A stretch of 64,000 nt of DNA from Gammaproteobacteria bacterium (GTDB taxonomy: Bacteria > Pseudomonadota > Gammaproteobacteria > Pseudomonadales > Azotimanducaceae). The notes beneath the pieces were generated by a model. That model was not told the DNA's origin. It saw nothing but the letters and a program-made list of their open reading frames with translations, and searched no databases. Made by a program: the position numbers and the translations under genes. How positions within the stretch are numbered: the first letter of the stretch is position 1; each line of letters starts with the position of its first letter. The stretch is taken from NCBI GenBank assembly GCA_018666555.1, contig JABIZD010000120.1:1-64000 (forward strand), read 5' to 3'. Positions 8,656 to 17,081 of the stretch are shown piece after piece.

Positions 8656-10314
8656 GTGTTTAAGGTGACTGCAGATTTAACGAGTGAGGAATCCAGGGTG
8701 GATGCCGTAAGCACACATCAATATGAAGTTATCATTATTGGTGCTGGGATCTCTGGCATGTACCAGCTTCACTGCTTAAGGGAACTCGGAATGAACGTTC
8801 GGGTATTCGAAACCGCTGACGATGTGGGTGGAACCTGGTATTGGAACCGTTATCCGGGCGCTCGCTTTGACTCTGAAAGCTATAGCTATGGCTATTCTTT
8901 CTCAGAAGAATTACTACAGGAATGGGAATGGGAGGAGCATTTCTCTGCTCAACCTGAGACGCTGCGCTACCTCAATCATGTTGCCGATAAATTTGACTTA
9001 CGAAAGCATATCGAGTTCCAGACGCGAATCGAGTCAGCAAGATATGACAAAACAAAAAATCTCTGGCATGTGTCTTGTTCGCAGGGCAGAACTGCTTGTG
9101 CGCCTTTTCTGATTACGGCGCTGGGGCCAATTTCAGTGCCGACCCTGCCAAACATTACTGGTCTCGATAGTTTCCGGGGTGAGGCCTATCATACCGGTCT
9201 TTGGCCGCATGAACCGATAGATTTCCGGGATAAGCGAGTCGCTGTTATCGGCACTGGTGCAACCGGGGTCCAGGTGATTCAGGAAGTCGCTAAATCGGCG
9301 GGCCATTTAAGCGTTTTCCAACGGTCACCGAACTATTGTGCGCCGCTGGTAAATTCACCGATTGATCCGCAAACCCAGCAAGAAATAAAAAAGAGCTACA
9401 CAGACATTTTTAAAAGGTGTGCTGAAACTCATGGCGCTTTCCTGCACAAGGCAGACTCAAGGTCTACCTTTGATGTGACTGCCGAAGAACGTGAAGCCTT
9501 CTATGAAAAACTTTATGGGCAGCCGGGTTTTGGCATCTGGATGGGTAATTTTCGAGATGTGCTGGTGGACCAGCAGGCCAACGACACCATGAACGACTTC
9601 ATGGCCCGAAAGGTTCGAGAGCGTGTCGATGACCCAGCGGTAGCAGAAATGCTCATTCCCACCGATCATGGCTTTGGTACCAGGCGCATACCCATGGAGA
9701 CCAATTATTACGAGGTATATAATCAAGACAATGTGCGTTTGATTGACCTGAATTCGGAAGCAATTGAGGAGATTACAACTAAGGGGATCGTTACCGAGGC
9801 TAACGAATATGAATTCGACATGATTATTTATGCTACTGGTTTTGATGCGGTTACCGGTGCTTTTGATAAGATTGATATTCGAGGTGAGGATGGCCAGAAG
9901 CTAAAAGATAAATGGACTGATGGACCTAAAACTTATCTTGGTCTGCAAAGTGCTGGTTTCCCGAATATGCTGACCCTGGTAGGGCCTCACAATGCGGCAA
10001 CCTTTTGTAATATTCCCCGTTGTATTGAACAGAATGTCGATTGGGTAACTGACCTGGTGTCGTATATGCGGGATAAAAAATGGGTCAAGGTGGAAGCAAC
10101 CCAGGCCGCGGAGGAGGAATGGACTGCACATGTATTGACAACGGCCGAAAAAATGCTTTTTTCCAAGGTGGATTCCTGGTTTATGGGGATGAATAAGAAC
10201 CTGGCGCATAAACAGAAGCGAAGGTTCTTGCTTTATGCCGGTGGTGCACCGGCGTATCGAGACAAATGTAACGACATTGCCGCAGACCATTATCGTGGTT
10301 TTGCGTTCCAGTAG
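8656..10314 (+). CDS. Flavin-dependent Baeyer-Villiger-type monooxygenase
   Basis: 552 residues. The N-terminal FAD-binding Rossmann motif VIIIGAGISGM is at about 26-36. The class B flavoprotein fingerprint FRGEAYHTGLWP sits between the two dinucleotide folds and matches the Baeyer-Villiger signature FxGxxxHxxxWP. The second fold (VAVIGTGATGVQV, about 195-207) binds NADPH. Such enzymes insert oxygen next to a ketone to give esters or lactones, in cyclohexanone, phenylacetone or steroid breakdown; the substrate here is unknown. GTG at 8656 or GTG at 8665 could be the start and neither has a strong Shine-Dalgarno. Transcription probably starts at the palindrome-covered promoter upstream. Single gene, no esterase beside it. 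Confidence 0.88.
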   Translation: MFKVTADLTSEESRVDAVSTHQYEVIIIGAGISGMYQLHCLRELGMNVRVFETADDVGGTWYWNRYPGARFDSESYSYGYSFSEELLQEWEWEEHFSAQPETLRYLNHVADKFDLRKHIEFQTRIESARYDKTKNLWHVSCSQGRTACAPFLITALGPISVPTLPNITGLDSFRGEAYHTGLWPHEPIDFRDKRVAVIGTGATGVQVIQEVAKSAGHLSVFQRSPNYCAPLVNSPIDPQTQQEIKKSYTDIFKRCAETHGAFLHKADSRSTFDVTAEEREAFYEKLYGQPGFGIWMGNFRDVLVDQQANDTMNDFMARKVRERVDDPAVAEMLIPTDHGFGTRRIPMETNYYEVYNQDNVRLIDLNSEAIEEITTKGIVTEANEYEFDMIIYATGFDAVTGAFDKIDIRGEDGQKLKDKWTDGPKTYLGLQSAGFPNMLTLVGPHNAATFCNIPRCIEQNVDWVTDLVSYMRDKKWVKVEATQAAEEEWTAHVLTTAEKMLFSKVDSWFMGMNKNLAHKQKRRFLLYAGGAPAYRDKCNDIAADHYRGFAFQ

Positions 10315-10383
10315 TACTGATCAAATCAAGCCTGTCAGTGGATTCCTCTGCAAGGTGCGGGTTAATCTGCTTCAGCACATGCT

Positions 10384-11658
10384 TTACTGGGCCAGGAATC
10401 GAACATAAAAGTAGGTCAGGGTTAGCAGGCTTAAGACCGCAATACCAGCCAGGCTCCAGATTCTCATTAAAATTCCTGGCCGCATTTCAACCGGGATTTG
10501 GGCTCCCCAAATAGCTCTGTGATTAAGCCAGGCAATTAAGGGGCTGACTACAAATACCAATATCGAGGTCATATCCATAAAGGCGGCAAAGGATCTGAGC
10601 AAGGTTGCCAGAACCAATAAGGCGGCTAAGCACAGAACCAGGATGACCGTATTGTAGACGCGACTATTATCAGGATTTGCTGGTGGCCAGCCGGGGAAAC
10701 TTTCTTCACCAATAGCGATGGCAATGCGAGTCATGCCGTCTACGACCGTGTAGAGCGTCGAAAACATAACAAAAAAAGCCGCTACAGCAATAAATGGAAA
10801 ACTCCATGAGCCCATTGTTACTGTAAACAACTGGAGTAATTGTTCGGCAAAACCACCGTTACTTTTCGCGACTTCAGCGCCCGATGTATGTATCACCCCT
10901 GCCCCTAGAATAAGAAAGCCAACTGCGAGTACAACGCTGGTTAGGTAGCCGATATTAAAGTCAAGCCGGGCGTCTGATAATTTGGGTTTTTGACCATCTT
11001 GCTCCGCTCGAGCACACACCCAGAGTGATTGTAAGACTGAGCCATCTGCAGGTGAGGGCATGAAGCCGATGAGTGCAATGATAAACATCAGTGTTGCACC
11101 ACTGATATGAGGGACAGCGAAAGCGCCCAGTGACCATTCCATCCTGACTGCAACTAGCGCGACTGCAATGATGATTAAAACTGTAAAAACAGCAACGATG
11201 ACCTTGGTGATCTTTTCCAGTAATTTATAGTGCCCTCCGATCAGAAGGAACACGACAAATGCCAGTAGTAAACCTACGCCAAGCAGATTATTGATCGATA
11301 TTCCTACTGAGGCTTTCAGCAGCCCAAGTGTAAATAATGAGATTGCTGCGATGATGAAAACCATGCTGAAAAGTTGAGCAATGGCGTAAATATAAAATGC
11401 CCAAGGGCCTTGTTGGCGGTAATTGGAAATCAGGCTCTTGCCGGTCACTGCGGCATAGTCGCCGCCAAAACGCAGTGACGGGTATTTAATGATGCAGGCA
11501 AGGACGACAATTACGGTTAAACCTAGTGCATATTCAGCGCCGGCCCGTGTGGCCTGAACTAGATGCGAAATGCCAACGGCGGCAGCCGCATATAAAATGC
11601 CTGGGCCTAAGATTTTCAAAATACGCGTTGTTGGATTCAGGCTTTGCTGCATGCTCAT
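10384..11658 (-). CDS. Atypical Nramp-family transporter lacking the DPGN motif
   Basis: 424 residues with about 11 membrane segments and the overall Nramp (SLC11) layout: first segment LGPGILYAAAAVGISH, then a repeat-like second half. The hallmark metal-binding motif DPGN of segment 1 is replaced by VGIS(H). The segment-6 motif MPH is replaced by MPS (GFMPSPADGS). Both residues that normally hold Mn2+/Fe2+ are therefore changed. Known Nramp relatives with altered motifs carry Mg2+ or other substrates, so calling this a manganese transporter would be unsafe. AAGGGG precedes the ATG, supporting the start. Its upstream region, shared with nhaC, holds a degenerate repeat array. Confidence 0.82.
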   Translation of the reverse strand: MSMQQSLNPTTRILKILGPGILYAAAAVGISHLVQATRAGAEYALGLTVIVVLACIIKYPSLRFGGDYAAVTGKSLISNYRQQGPWAFYIYAIAQLFSMVFIIAAISLFTLGLLKASVGISINNLLGVGLLLAFVVFLLIGGHYKLLEKITKVIVAVFTVLIIIAVALVAVRMEWSLGAFAVPHISGATLMFIIALIGFMPSPADGSVLQSLWVCARAEQDGQKPKLSDARLDFNIGYLTSVVLAVGFLILGAGVIHTSGAEVAKSNGGFAEQLLQLFTVTMGSWSFPFIAVAAFFVMFSTLYTVVDGMTRIAIAIGEESFPGWPPANPDNSRVYNTVILVLCLAALLVLATLLRSFAAFMDMTSILVFVVSPLIAWLNHRAIWGAQIPVEMRPGILMRIWSLAGIAVLSLLTLTYFYVRFLAQ

Positions 11659-11751
11659 GGTCCCCTTATCTAGCCTACCTCAGTATGTATTCCAGTCCAG
11701 GGCGGATACTTATTTTCCATTCAAGGTAAGAGCAGCCGCCTGCCTTCATTG

Positions 11752-11866
11752 CAAAGCTTTTATCTCTAAAGCTTTTTTCTCAAAGGCTTATCTACAAAGC
11801 TTCTTTTCTACAAGGCTTTATTTATAAGGCCTTTTTTCAGCTAAGCTTTTGTGTGTAAAGCTTTGG
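11752..11866. repeat. Degenerate tandem array with AAAGCTTT core, about 8 copies
   Basis: About eight imperfect copies of a 14-16 base unit run head to tail in the gap between the divergent nramp and nhaC genes. Each copy carries a core of the form AAAGCTTT or AAGGCTTT followed by a T-rich spacer such as TTCTCT or ATCTA. The core is close to that of the 14-bp repeat before the tryptophan dioxygenase gene (AAAGCCTTAAATAG). No further coding sequence is visible in the gap. Confidence 0.8.
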
Positions 11867-12038
11867 GATCAGTCTTCATGGTAACTCACTCGGCGGTACA
11901 ATAGAAAACTGCAGTGCGAATGCGAGGAGCCTGGTGAATGCTGCACGGAATATTTTCGACCTTAATTGAGCGGACTTGAATTTGCGAGTCCAGTGCGCCT
12001 TAATGATTGTGAATCGGGTAAAGTAAAGTAAAGGATAG

Positions 12039-13460
12039 ATGATAATGGAGCCAAGCTGGTATTCGATACTTCCGCCCGTTCTTGCGATAGTGCTGGCGGT
12101 CTGGAGTAAACAGGTTGTTGTGTCGTTATTCGCTGGCATCTGGATGGGGTTTACGCTGCTCAGTGGGTTCAATCCCTTGTCGGGAATTGCGTCCAGTATC
12201 GATGCGGTAGTCCAGGTATTTACGGATCCTGGAGATGCCAGGGTGCTGATCTTCACGCTACTCATTGGATCAATGATCGCGACTATAGAATATTCCGGAG
12301 GGGTGCGCGGATTTGTACGCTATCTGGAAACACGACGTTGGGTGCATAACGGCGTTCGAGCCCAATGCCTGGCTTGGATTATTGGTATCGTCATATTCAT
12401 CGAGTCGAACATTACCCTGCTAATTGCGGGAGCGGTTTGTCGGCCCCTTTTTGATCGGCATCGAATTTCCAGGGAAAAGCTCGCCTATTTGATTGATTCC
12501 ACTTCCGCGCCAGTTTGTGTGTTGATACCACTAAATGCCTGGGGAGCAGTGATCATCGGCTTGGTTCAAGGAGTCGGTATTGAAAACCCGTTGGAAGTTT
12601 TTATCGCGTCGATACCATTAAATCTCTATGCCATCATAGCCATTTTGCTATCCGCACTCGTCATTTACAGAAATTTTAATTTTTCACAGATGCAATTGGC
12701 CGAAAACAGGACCGAGGCAGGTCAACTCACTTGGCCGGATGCCACCCCCATGATTGATAGCCCCGGATTCGAGAATGTCGATCACAGCGATGCTGAGCAA
12801 CCGGCTTCGGCAGCTTATATGGCCTTACCTATCCTGGCTATGCTGGTGATGATGCCTATCGGGTTATTGATCACTGGTGACGGAGACCTGATTCAAGGTT
12901 CCGGGTCGCTTGCGATTCTCTGGGCTGTGATTGCAGGTATCGTTACTTCCTGGGTAATGTTGCTGGCAGCAGGGCGCGCCAGCCTAAATAGTCTGATGCA
13001 GGTCTTCATGAAGGGAGCCGGTAACTTATTGCCGATTGCGACGATTTTGTTACTGGCTTTAACGTTAGGCGATGTTGCAAAACTACTGGGTACAGGACCC
13101 TATCTGGCCGGGATTGCCAGTACGGCGGTACCTCAGGTATTTCTGGCGCCGCTGGTATTTCTGGTAGCTGGCTTGGTTGCCTTTTCAGTAGGATCCAGCT
13201 GGGGAACGTTTGCCATTATGATCCCTATCGCCATCCCTATCGCGACAACGCTCGGCTTGTCAGTTCCGCTGCTACTTGCAGCTGCGATTTCCGGTGGTAT
13301 TTTTGGTGATCACGCGTCGCCTATCAGTGATACTACGGTGGTGGCGTCAATGGCCTCTGCCACCGACCATATTGACCACGTAAGAACGCAATTGCCCTAT
13401 GCCCTGACTGCTGGCGGCCTGGCGGTATTGGGGTTCCTGCTGCTCAGTTTTTGGGCTTGA
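12039..13460 (+). CDS. nhaC: NhaC-family Na+/H+ antiporter
   Basis: 473 residues with about 11-12 membrane segments and the strongly conserved motif GDHASPISDTTVVAS near residues 425-440, typical of NhaC-type antiporters. The ESNITLL segment and a serine/glycine-rich SVGSSWGT segment fit as well. Inner-membrane exchange of Na+ (or an organic cation) for protons; close relatives include the malate/lactate and arginine/ornithine antiporters. AAGGAT lies just before two in-frame ATGs (12039 and 12045); the second has the better spacing. The last 17 bases overlap the end of the convergent serine hydrolase gene. Confidence 0.87.
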   Translation: MIMEPSWYSILPPVLAIVLAVWSKQVVVSLFAGIWMGFTLLSGFNPLSGIASSIDAVVQVFTDPGDARVLIFTLLIGSMIATIEYSGGVRGFVRYLETRRWVHNGVRAQCLAWIIGIVIFIESNITLLIAGAVCRPLFDRHRISREKLAYLIDSTSAPVCVLIPLNAWGAVIIGLVQGVGIENPLEVFIASIPLNLYAIIAILLSALVIYRNFNFSQMQLAENRTEAGQLTWPDATPMIDSPGFENVDHSDAEQPASAAYMALPILAMLVMMPIGLLITGDGDLIQGSGSLAILWAVIAGIVTSWVMLLAAGRASLNSLMQVFMKGAGNLLPIATILLLALTLGDVAKLLGTGPYLAGIASTAVPQVFLAPLVFLVAGLVAFSVGSSWGTFAIMIPIAIPIATTLGLSVPLLLAAAISGGIFGDHASPISDTTVVASMASATDHIDHVRTQLPYALTAGGLAVLGFLLLSFWA

Positions 13461-14490
13461 GGTATAGCTTAAGGACCCTCTCTGCCAGCGGTTGTGCATC
13501 GGGTCCTGCACGATTGGTCAGCAATATGATGGTTAGCTCATCGTCAGGGAAGCGGGCGATATAGTGGCGGAAACCGCTAGTGCTGCCACTGTGATGATAT
13601 CTCCGATGCCCCTGATAGGTATCTATCCTCCAGCCAAAGCCATAATCCCCCAGGCCTGGAGTTAATGTTTTTTGTCTGAGTGCCGGTGAAATTAATTGGC
13701 TGCCATAATCCAGGCCATGCCAGCGGGTGAGATCCGCTAGCGAAGAATAGACCCCTCCATCGCCGAGAACGGCACTATAAAGTGACTGGTCACTGGGTTC
13801 TATCTCGCCGTTTGAGATGGTGTAACCAAAGGCTCGATCAGCGATGGAATTAACTCCATTGACGTAAGCTAGGGTCCTGTCAAGGCCGCTGGGCTGGAAG
13901 ATTTTCTGGCTCAGGAAATCATAAAATGTTAACCCGGATATTTGTTCGACGATCATCGCCAGAACCGCATAGCCGGAATTGCTATAGCGATAACGCGTCC
14001 CTGGGGGAAAGTAAGTTGATGACTGTTGTGACATCAGTTGCAATACATCTCGATCACTTAGTTGTTGCTGAGGCTCAGTTGCTACCAGGGGTTCGTAGTC
14101 AAGTAATCCAGATCGATGCTGCAATAATTGCTCGACAGTGATGTCTTCAGCATAGGCCGGAAAGTCTTTGAAGATGGTTGTGAGTGTTGTATCAAGGCCT
14201 AGCTTGTTGTCGTTTACCAGCATTAGAACCGCGAGCGCTGTAATGTGTTTGGTGATAGAGGCCAGGCGGAAATTTGTGTTTTCCGTGATCACTGTGGGTT
14301 GATCCAGATTTGCAAGGCCGTAAGTTCGGGTCAGGATCGGTTTTGAGTTTTTCAGAACACGTAGCGCAGCACCAGGTTGCTGACCTCTGTAGTCCTGGAA
14401 AATATTATCTAATGGCGCTGTAGGGTTTGAATTACAACCTATCAGGTACACACAGCAGCATAGGGTTAAAGCCCTTAATGGGGATTTCAT
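13444..14490 (-). CDS. Serine hydrolase of the class C beta-lactamase family, lipoprotein
   Basis: 348 residues with a lipoprotein signal peptide whose lipobox LIGC puts the lipidated cysteine at residue 19. The catalytic motifs of the class C beta-lactamase/DD-peptidase fold are present: S78-x-x-K81 (SITK), Y169-S-N171, and a final HHSGSTSG in the place of KTG. Members act as esterases, D-amino-acid peptidases or cell-wall peptidases; true beta-lactamase activity is unlikely with HSG. The start overlaps the dapF stop by 4 bases (ATGA), so the two are translationally coupled. The 3' end overlaps nhaC by 17 bases. Confidence 0.85.
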   Translation of the reverse strand: MKSPLRALTLCCCVYLIGCNSNPTAPLDNIFQDYRGQQPGAALRVLKNSKPILTRTYGLANLDQPTVITENTNFRLASITKHITALAVLMLVNDNKLGLDTTLTTIFKDFPAYAEDITVEQLLQHRSGLLDYEPLVATEPQQQLSDRDVLQLMSQQSSTYFPPGTRYRYSNSGYAVLAMIVEQISGLTFYDFLSQKIFQPSGLDRTLAYVNGVNSIADRAFGYTISNGEIEPSDQSLYSAVLGDGGVYSSLADLTRWHGLDYGSQLISPALRQKTLTPGLGDYGFGWRIDTYQGHRRYHHSGSTSGFRHYIARFPDDELTIILLTNRAGPDAQPLAERVLKLYLKPKN

Positions 14491-15299
14491 GGCAAAAAGC
14501 CTTCAAAGCAATAGGCGATCGGCCCGGTCAGGATAGCTCGCTTATCCGCAGTGATGTCAACTGTAACCGAGCCACCCGGCATGTGCACAGAGCAGGTGGC
14601 ATTGGGCCTGAGCAAGGCTTGTTCCTGAGCGGCAAATACCGCAGCGCAAGCACCGCTGCCACATGCCATGGTCAGCCCTGCGCCTCTTTCATAGACCCTC
14701 AGAGTCAGCTCAGTTGGGGATACCATGCCGGCGATACCCACATTGACGCTTTCAGGGAAATAGCGGTTCTGTTGAACCCCGGGCGCCAGCTGCGCTAGTT
14801 GAATGCCATCCGGATCCTCAACAAAAAACACCAAATGGGGGTTGCCCAGGTCGACTGCGAAGCCGCCTTTAAGTGGCCCGGCGCGTATCGAGGCAGCCTT
14901 ATCGGCATTCTGGAGGGGTTGAACCTGGCCTAGATCGCAGCGGATGAGACCGGCAGCCACTTGCTGGCAATGTAATAGCCCGGCCAGGGTTTCAATTGTT
15001 ATGGTTGATGCTTTGGTAGATTTGAGGAGCAATGCTGCCACGCAGCGAGTCGCGTTGCCGCATGCCTGGGCTTCTCGTCCATCGACATTGTATAGGCGCA
15101 TAAAGGCGTCTGCATTTTCCGATTCTTCTATAACCACCAGTTGGTCTGCGCCTATGCCAATCTGCCCATCACAGATTCGGATTACTTCATCGTGGTCAGG
15201 CTGGTACGGTCTAACACGTGCATCAACGATGACGAAGTGGTTTCGTAATCCGTGCATCTTGATAAAACTGCGATTTGAAGTGGCAAGGGAAAACGGCAT
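14487..15299 (-). CDS. dapF: Diaminopimelate epimerase
   Basis: 270 residues. Both catalytic-cysteine motifs are present: ACGNATRC (about residues 77-84) and ACGSGACAA (about 208-216), the general acid/base pair that interconverts LL- and meso-diaminopimelate for lysine and peptidoglycan synthesis. The opening KMHGLRNHFVIVDAR and the GNATRC version of the first motif resemble alphaproteobacterial DapF; the usual gammaproteobacterial form has GNGARC. The canonical lysA-dapF-xerC neighbourhood is absent. It is coupled to a serine hydrolase downstream and lies 100 bases after a PLP decarboxylase. It may be a second or transferred copy, possibly acting on another amino acid. Family assignment sure; origin inferred. 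Confidence 0.88.
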   Translation of the reverse strand: MPFSLATSNRSFIKMHGLRNHFVIVDARVRPYQPDHDEVIRICDGQIGIGADQLVVIEESENADAFMRLYNVDGREAQACGNATRCVAALLLKSTKASTITIETLAGLLHCQQVAAGLIRCDLGQVQPLQNADKAASIRAGPLKGGFAVDLGNPHLVFFVEDPDGIQLAQLAPGVQQNRYFPESVNVGIAGMVSPTELTLRVYERGAGLTMACGSGACAAVFAAQEQALLRPNATCSVHMPGGSVTVDITADKRAILTGPIAYCFEGFLP

Positions 15300-15398
15300 C
15301 AGAAGTCAACAATGGCATTGGTTTAGTTCTTCAGGCTCGCAGTTTTAAATGCTTGCTGTCAAGCAGGTGTAACACAGGGAATCAGGGTTGTCAGGATG

Positions 15399-16790
15399 TT
15401 AGAGGGTAACTCGCTCACGAGCGTCTACAAAGGCAGCGACAGAACGGCTTACATCCTCGGCGGTGGTAGCCCACGAGCAGACACTGATTCTTACGACGGA
15501 TTTATTGGCCCATTTTGTCCCGCCGACCCAGCATTCCCCTGATTTTTGCAACTGGTCAATAAAATCTGCAGTGGTCGCGTCGGGCCAGTCGAATCCAACC
15601 AGGACCTGGTTAAACACGACTTCATTAAGTACTTTAAAATCTGCGCTGGCCAGCTCCTGGGCGAACTGCGCCGCTCGCTGGTGGAGTCCAAAAACTAATT
15701 CATCGATACCTTGCCTGCCGAGATATTTTAATGCCGCCCATAGTTCTGTAATTCTGGCCCGTCTTGACATTTCTGGTGTATACAACATGCCGTCTCGATG
15801 CTCTGAGAAATTAACGTAGCTCCCGCTTATCTGCAAGGCATTGACCAGGGCTTCTCGGTCGCTGCACAACAGTATGCCATTATCATAGGGTGCATTGAGT
15901 GTCTTGTGCGCATCAACTGACCATGACTGGGCTTTTTCCAGTCCAGCAGTTAAGTGGCTCAGCCTGTTTACAGCACCAGCCCAGAGCCCAAAGGCACCGT
16001 CGATATGTACCCAGGAACCGGCCCGGTTGGCGGTATCGCATATTTCGTTGATGGGATCGAACGAGCCAGTACTGACGTGACCTGCCTGGACCAGCACAAT
16101 CGTATTGTGATCGAGAGGCGGCAGGTTAGATGCGATGAGGCGGCCTTGGTCATCACAGTCGACCCATTCAATGTTGTCAATGCCGAAACCAAGCAGGGCT
16201 GCGGCTTTAATGACGCTGCCATGAGCTGAATGACCGGCGACGATACGAATCTCAGGCGCTCCATTATGGCCCTTTTGGTTAAAGTCCCAGCCCTGGTTTT
16301 TGCATATCCGAAAGCGGGCGGCGGCCAGGCCGCAGAATATAGCCATAGAACTGCCACTTAAAAAGCTGGCTACTACCTGGTCGGTTAGACCGAATAGTTC
16401 GCGCAGCCATGCTTCGGTGACGGCCTCTAACTTAGCGGCAATTGGGGACATCAGGAATAACGCGCTGTTTTGATCCCAAATGTCAGTTAACCATTTGCTG
16501 GCCAGGGTGACCGGTAATGCTGCCCCGGTAACGAAACCAAAATAACGGCCAGAAGTTGTCGCAACGGATGCTGGTGAGCCAAGGTTATGTAAGTCTCGCA
16601 GTATTTGCTCGGCATCGCCCGGTGTGGCGGGAAGTTCTTCGACGAATTCCTCCAGGTTGACAATGGCGTTACGGGTTGGGAATACGGATCTTTGTTGAAT
16701 ATGCTCGGCATAATCTAATCCATAGTTGGCTGCCTGTTTGAGAAGCGCTTTTGATGCCAGTTCAGATTGCATTTTATCGCGTAAATTCAT
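15399..16790 (-). CDS. PLP-dependent group II amino acid decarboxylase-like protein
   Basis: 463 residues from the ATG at 16790 (MNLRDK); an upstream in-frame ATG at 16838 would add 16 unconserved residues. The fold is the aspartate-aminotransferase type as in aromatic-L-amino-acid and glutamate decarboxylases. The PLP lysine is in SVDAHKTLN, preceded by HIDGAFG with the aspartate that binds the pyridine nitrogen, and GHSAHGS carries the histidine that stacks on the ring. The opening LHNLGSPASVATTSGRYFGFV is typical of the family. Substrate unknown. The downstream dapF could hint at diaminopimelate or a related diamino acid, but the chain is not of the alanine-racemase type used by LysA. An AAGGGA lies some 15 bases upstream, a loose fit. 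Confidence 0.82.
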   Translation of the reverse strand: MNLRDKMQSELASKALLKQAANYGLDYAEHIQQRSVFPTRNAIVNLEEFVEELPATPGDAEQILRDLHNLGSPASVATTSGRYFGFVTGAALPVTLASKWLTDIWDQNSALFLMSPIAAKLEAVTEAWLRELFGLTDQVVASFLSGSSMAIFCGLAAARFRICKNQGWDFNQKGHNGAPEIRIVAGHSAHGSVIKAAALLGFGIDNIEWVDCDDQGRLIASNLPPLDHNTIVLVQAGHVSTGSFDPINEICDTANRAGSWVHIDGAFGLWAGAVNRLSHLTAGLEKAQSWSVDAHKTLNAPYDNGILLCSDREALVNALQISGSYVNFSEHRDGMLYTPEMSRRARITELWAALKYLGRQGIDELVFGLHQRAAQFAQELASADFKVLNEVVFNQVLVGFDWPDATTADFIDQLQKSGECWVGGTKWANKSVVRISVCSWATTAEDVSRSVAAFVDARERVTL

Positions 16791-17039
16791 TTGTTTTATC
16801 GCTGTTCCCTTTGTTTTCCTAAAATTACCACAACGCACGAGTGAATGAGTAATCAGGCTCTACCCAGCGATATATTTGAGTATCGAATTGCTATTTGAAT
16901 AACAGTTTGGTTTTATCCGCGGGGCCGGCCTGAATTCGGGTCTGGTATAGGGTGGCCGAGCAGATGTTGTTTTGTTCCTGTGCTTTGTCATAGCTAAATT
17001 CGATTATACTGCTTGAATTTGGGGCCTCGATAAGGCGGA

Positions 17040-17072
17040 GTGTATTAGGAGTGTATTGGGAGTGTATTGGGA
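17040..17072 (+). repeat. 11-bp tandem repeat x3 carrying the Shine-Dalgarno
   Basis: Three copies of GTGTATTRGGA lie head to tail 9 bases before the phosphatase start. The last copy supplies GGGAG, the ribosome binding site of that gene, so each copy adds or removes an SD-like sequence. The rest of the 16791-17081 gap shows nothing further. Confidence 0.85.
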
Positions 17073-17081
17073 GATTATTAA

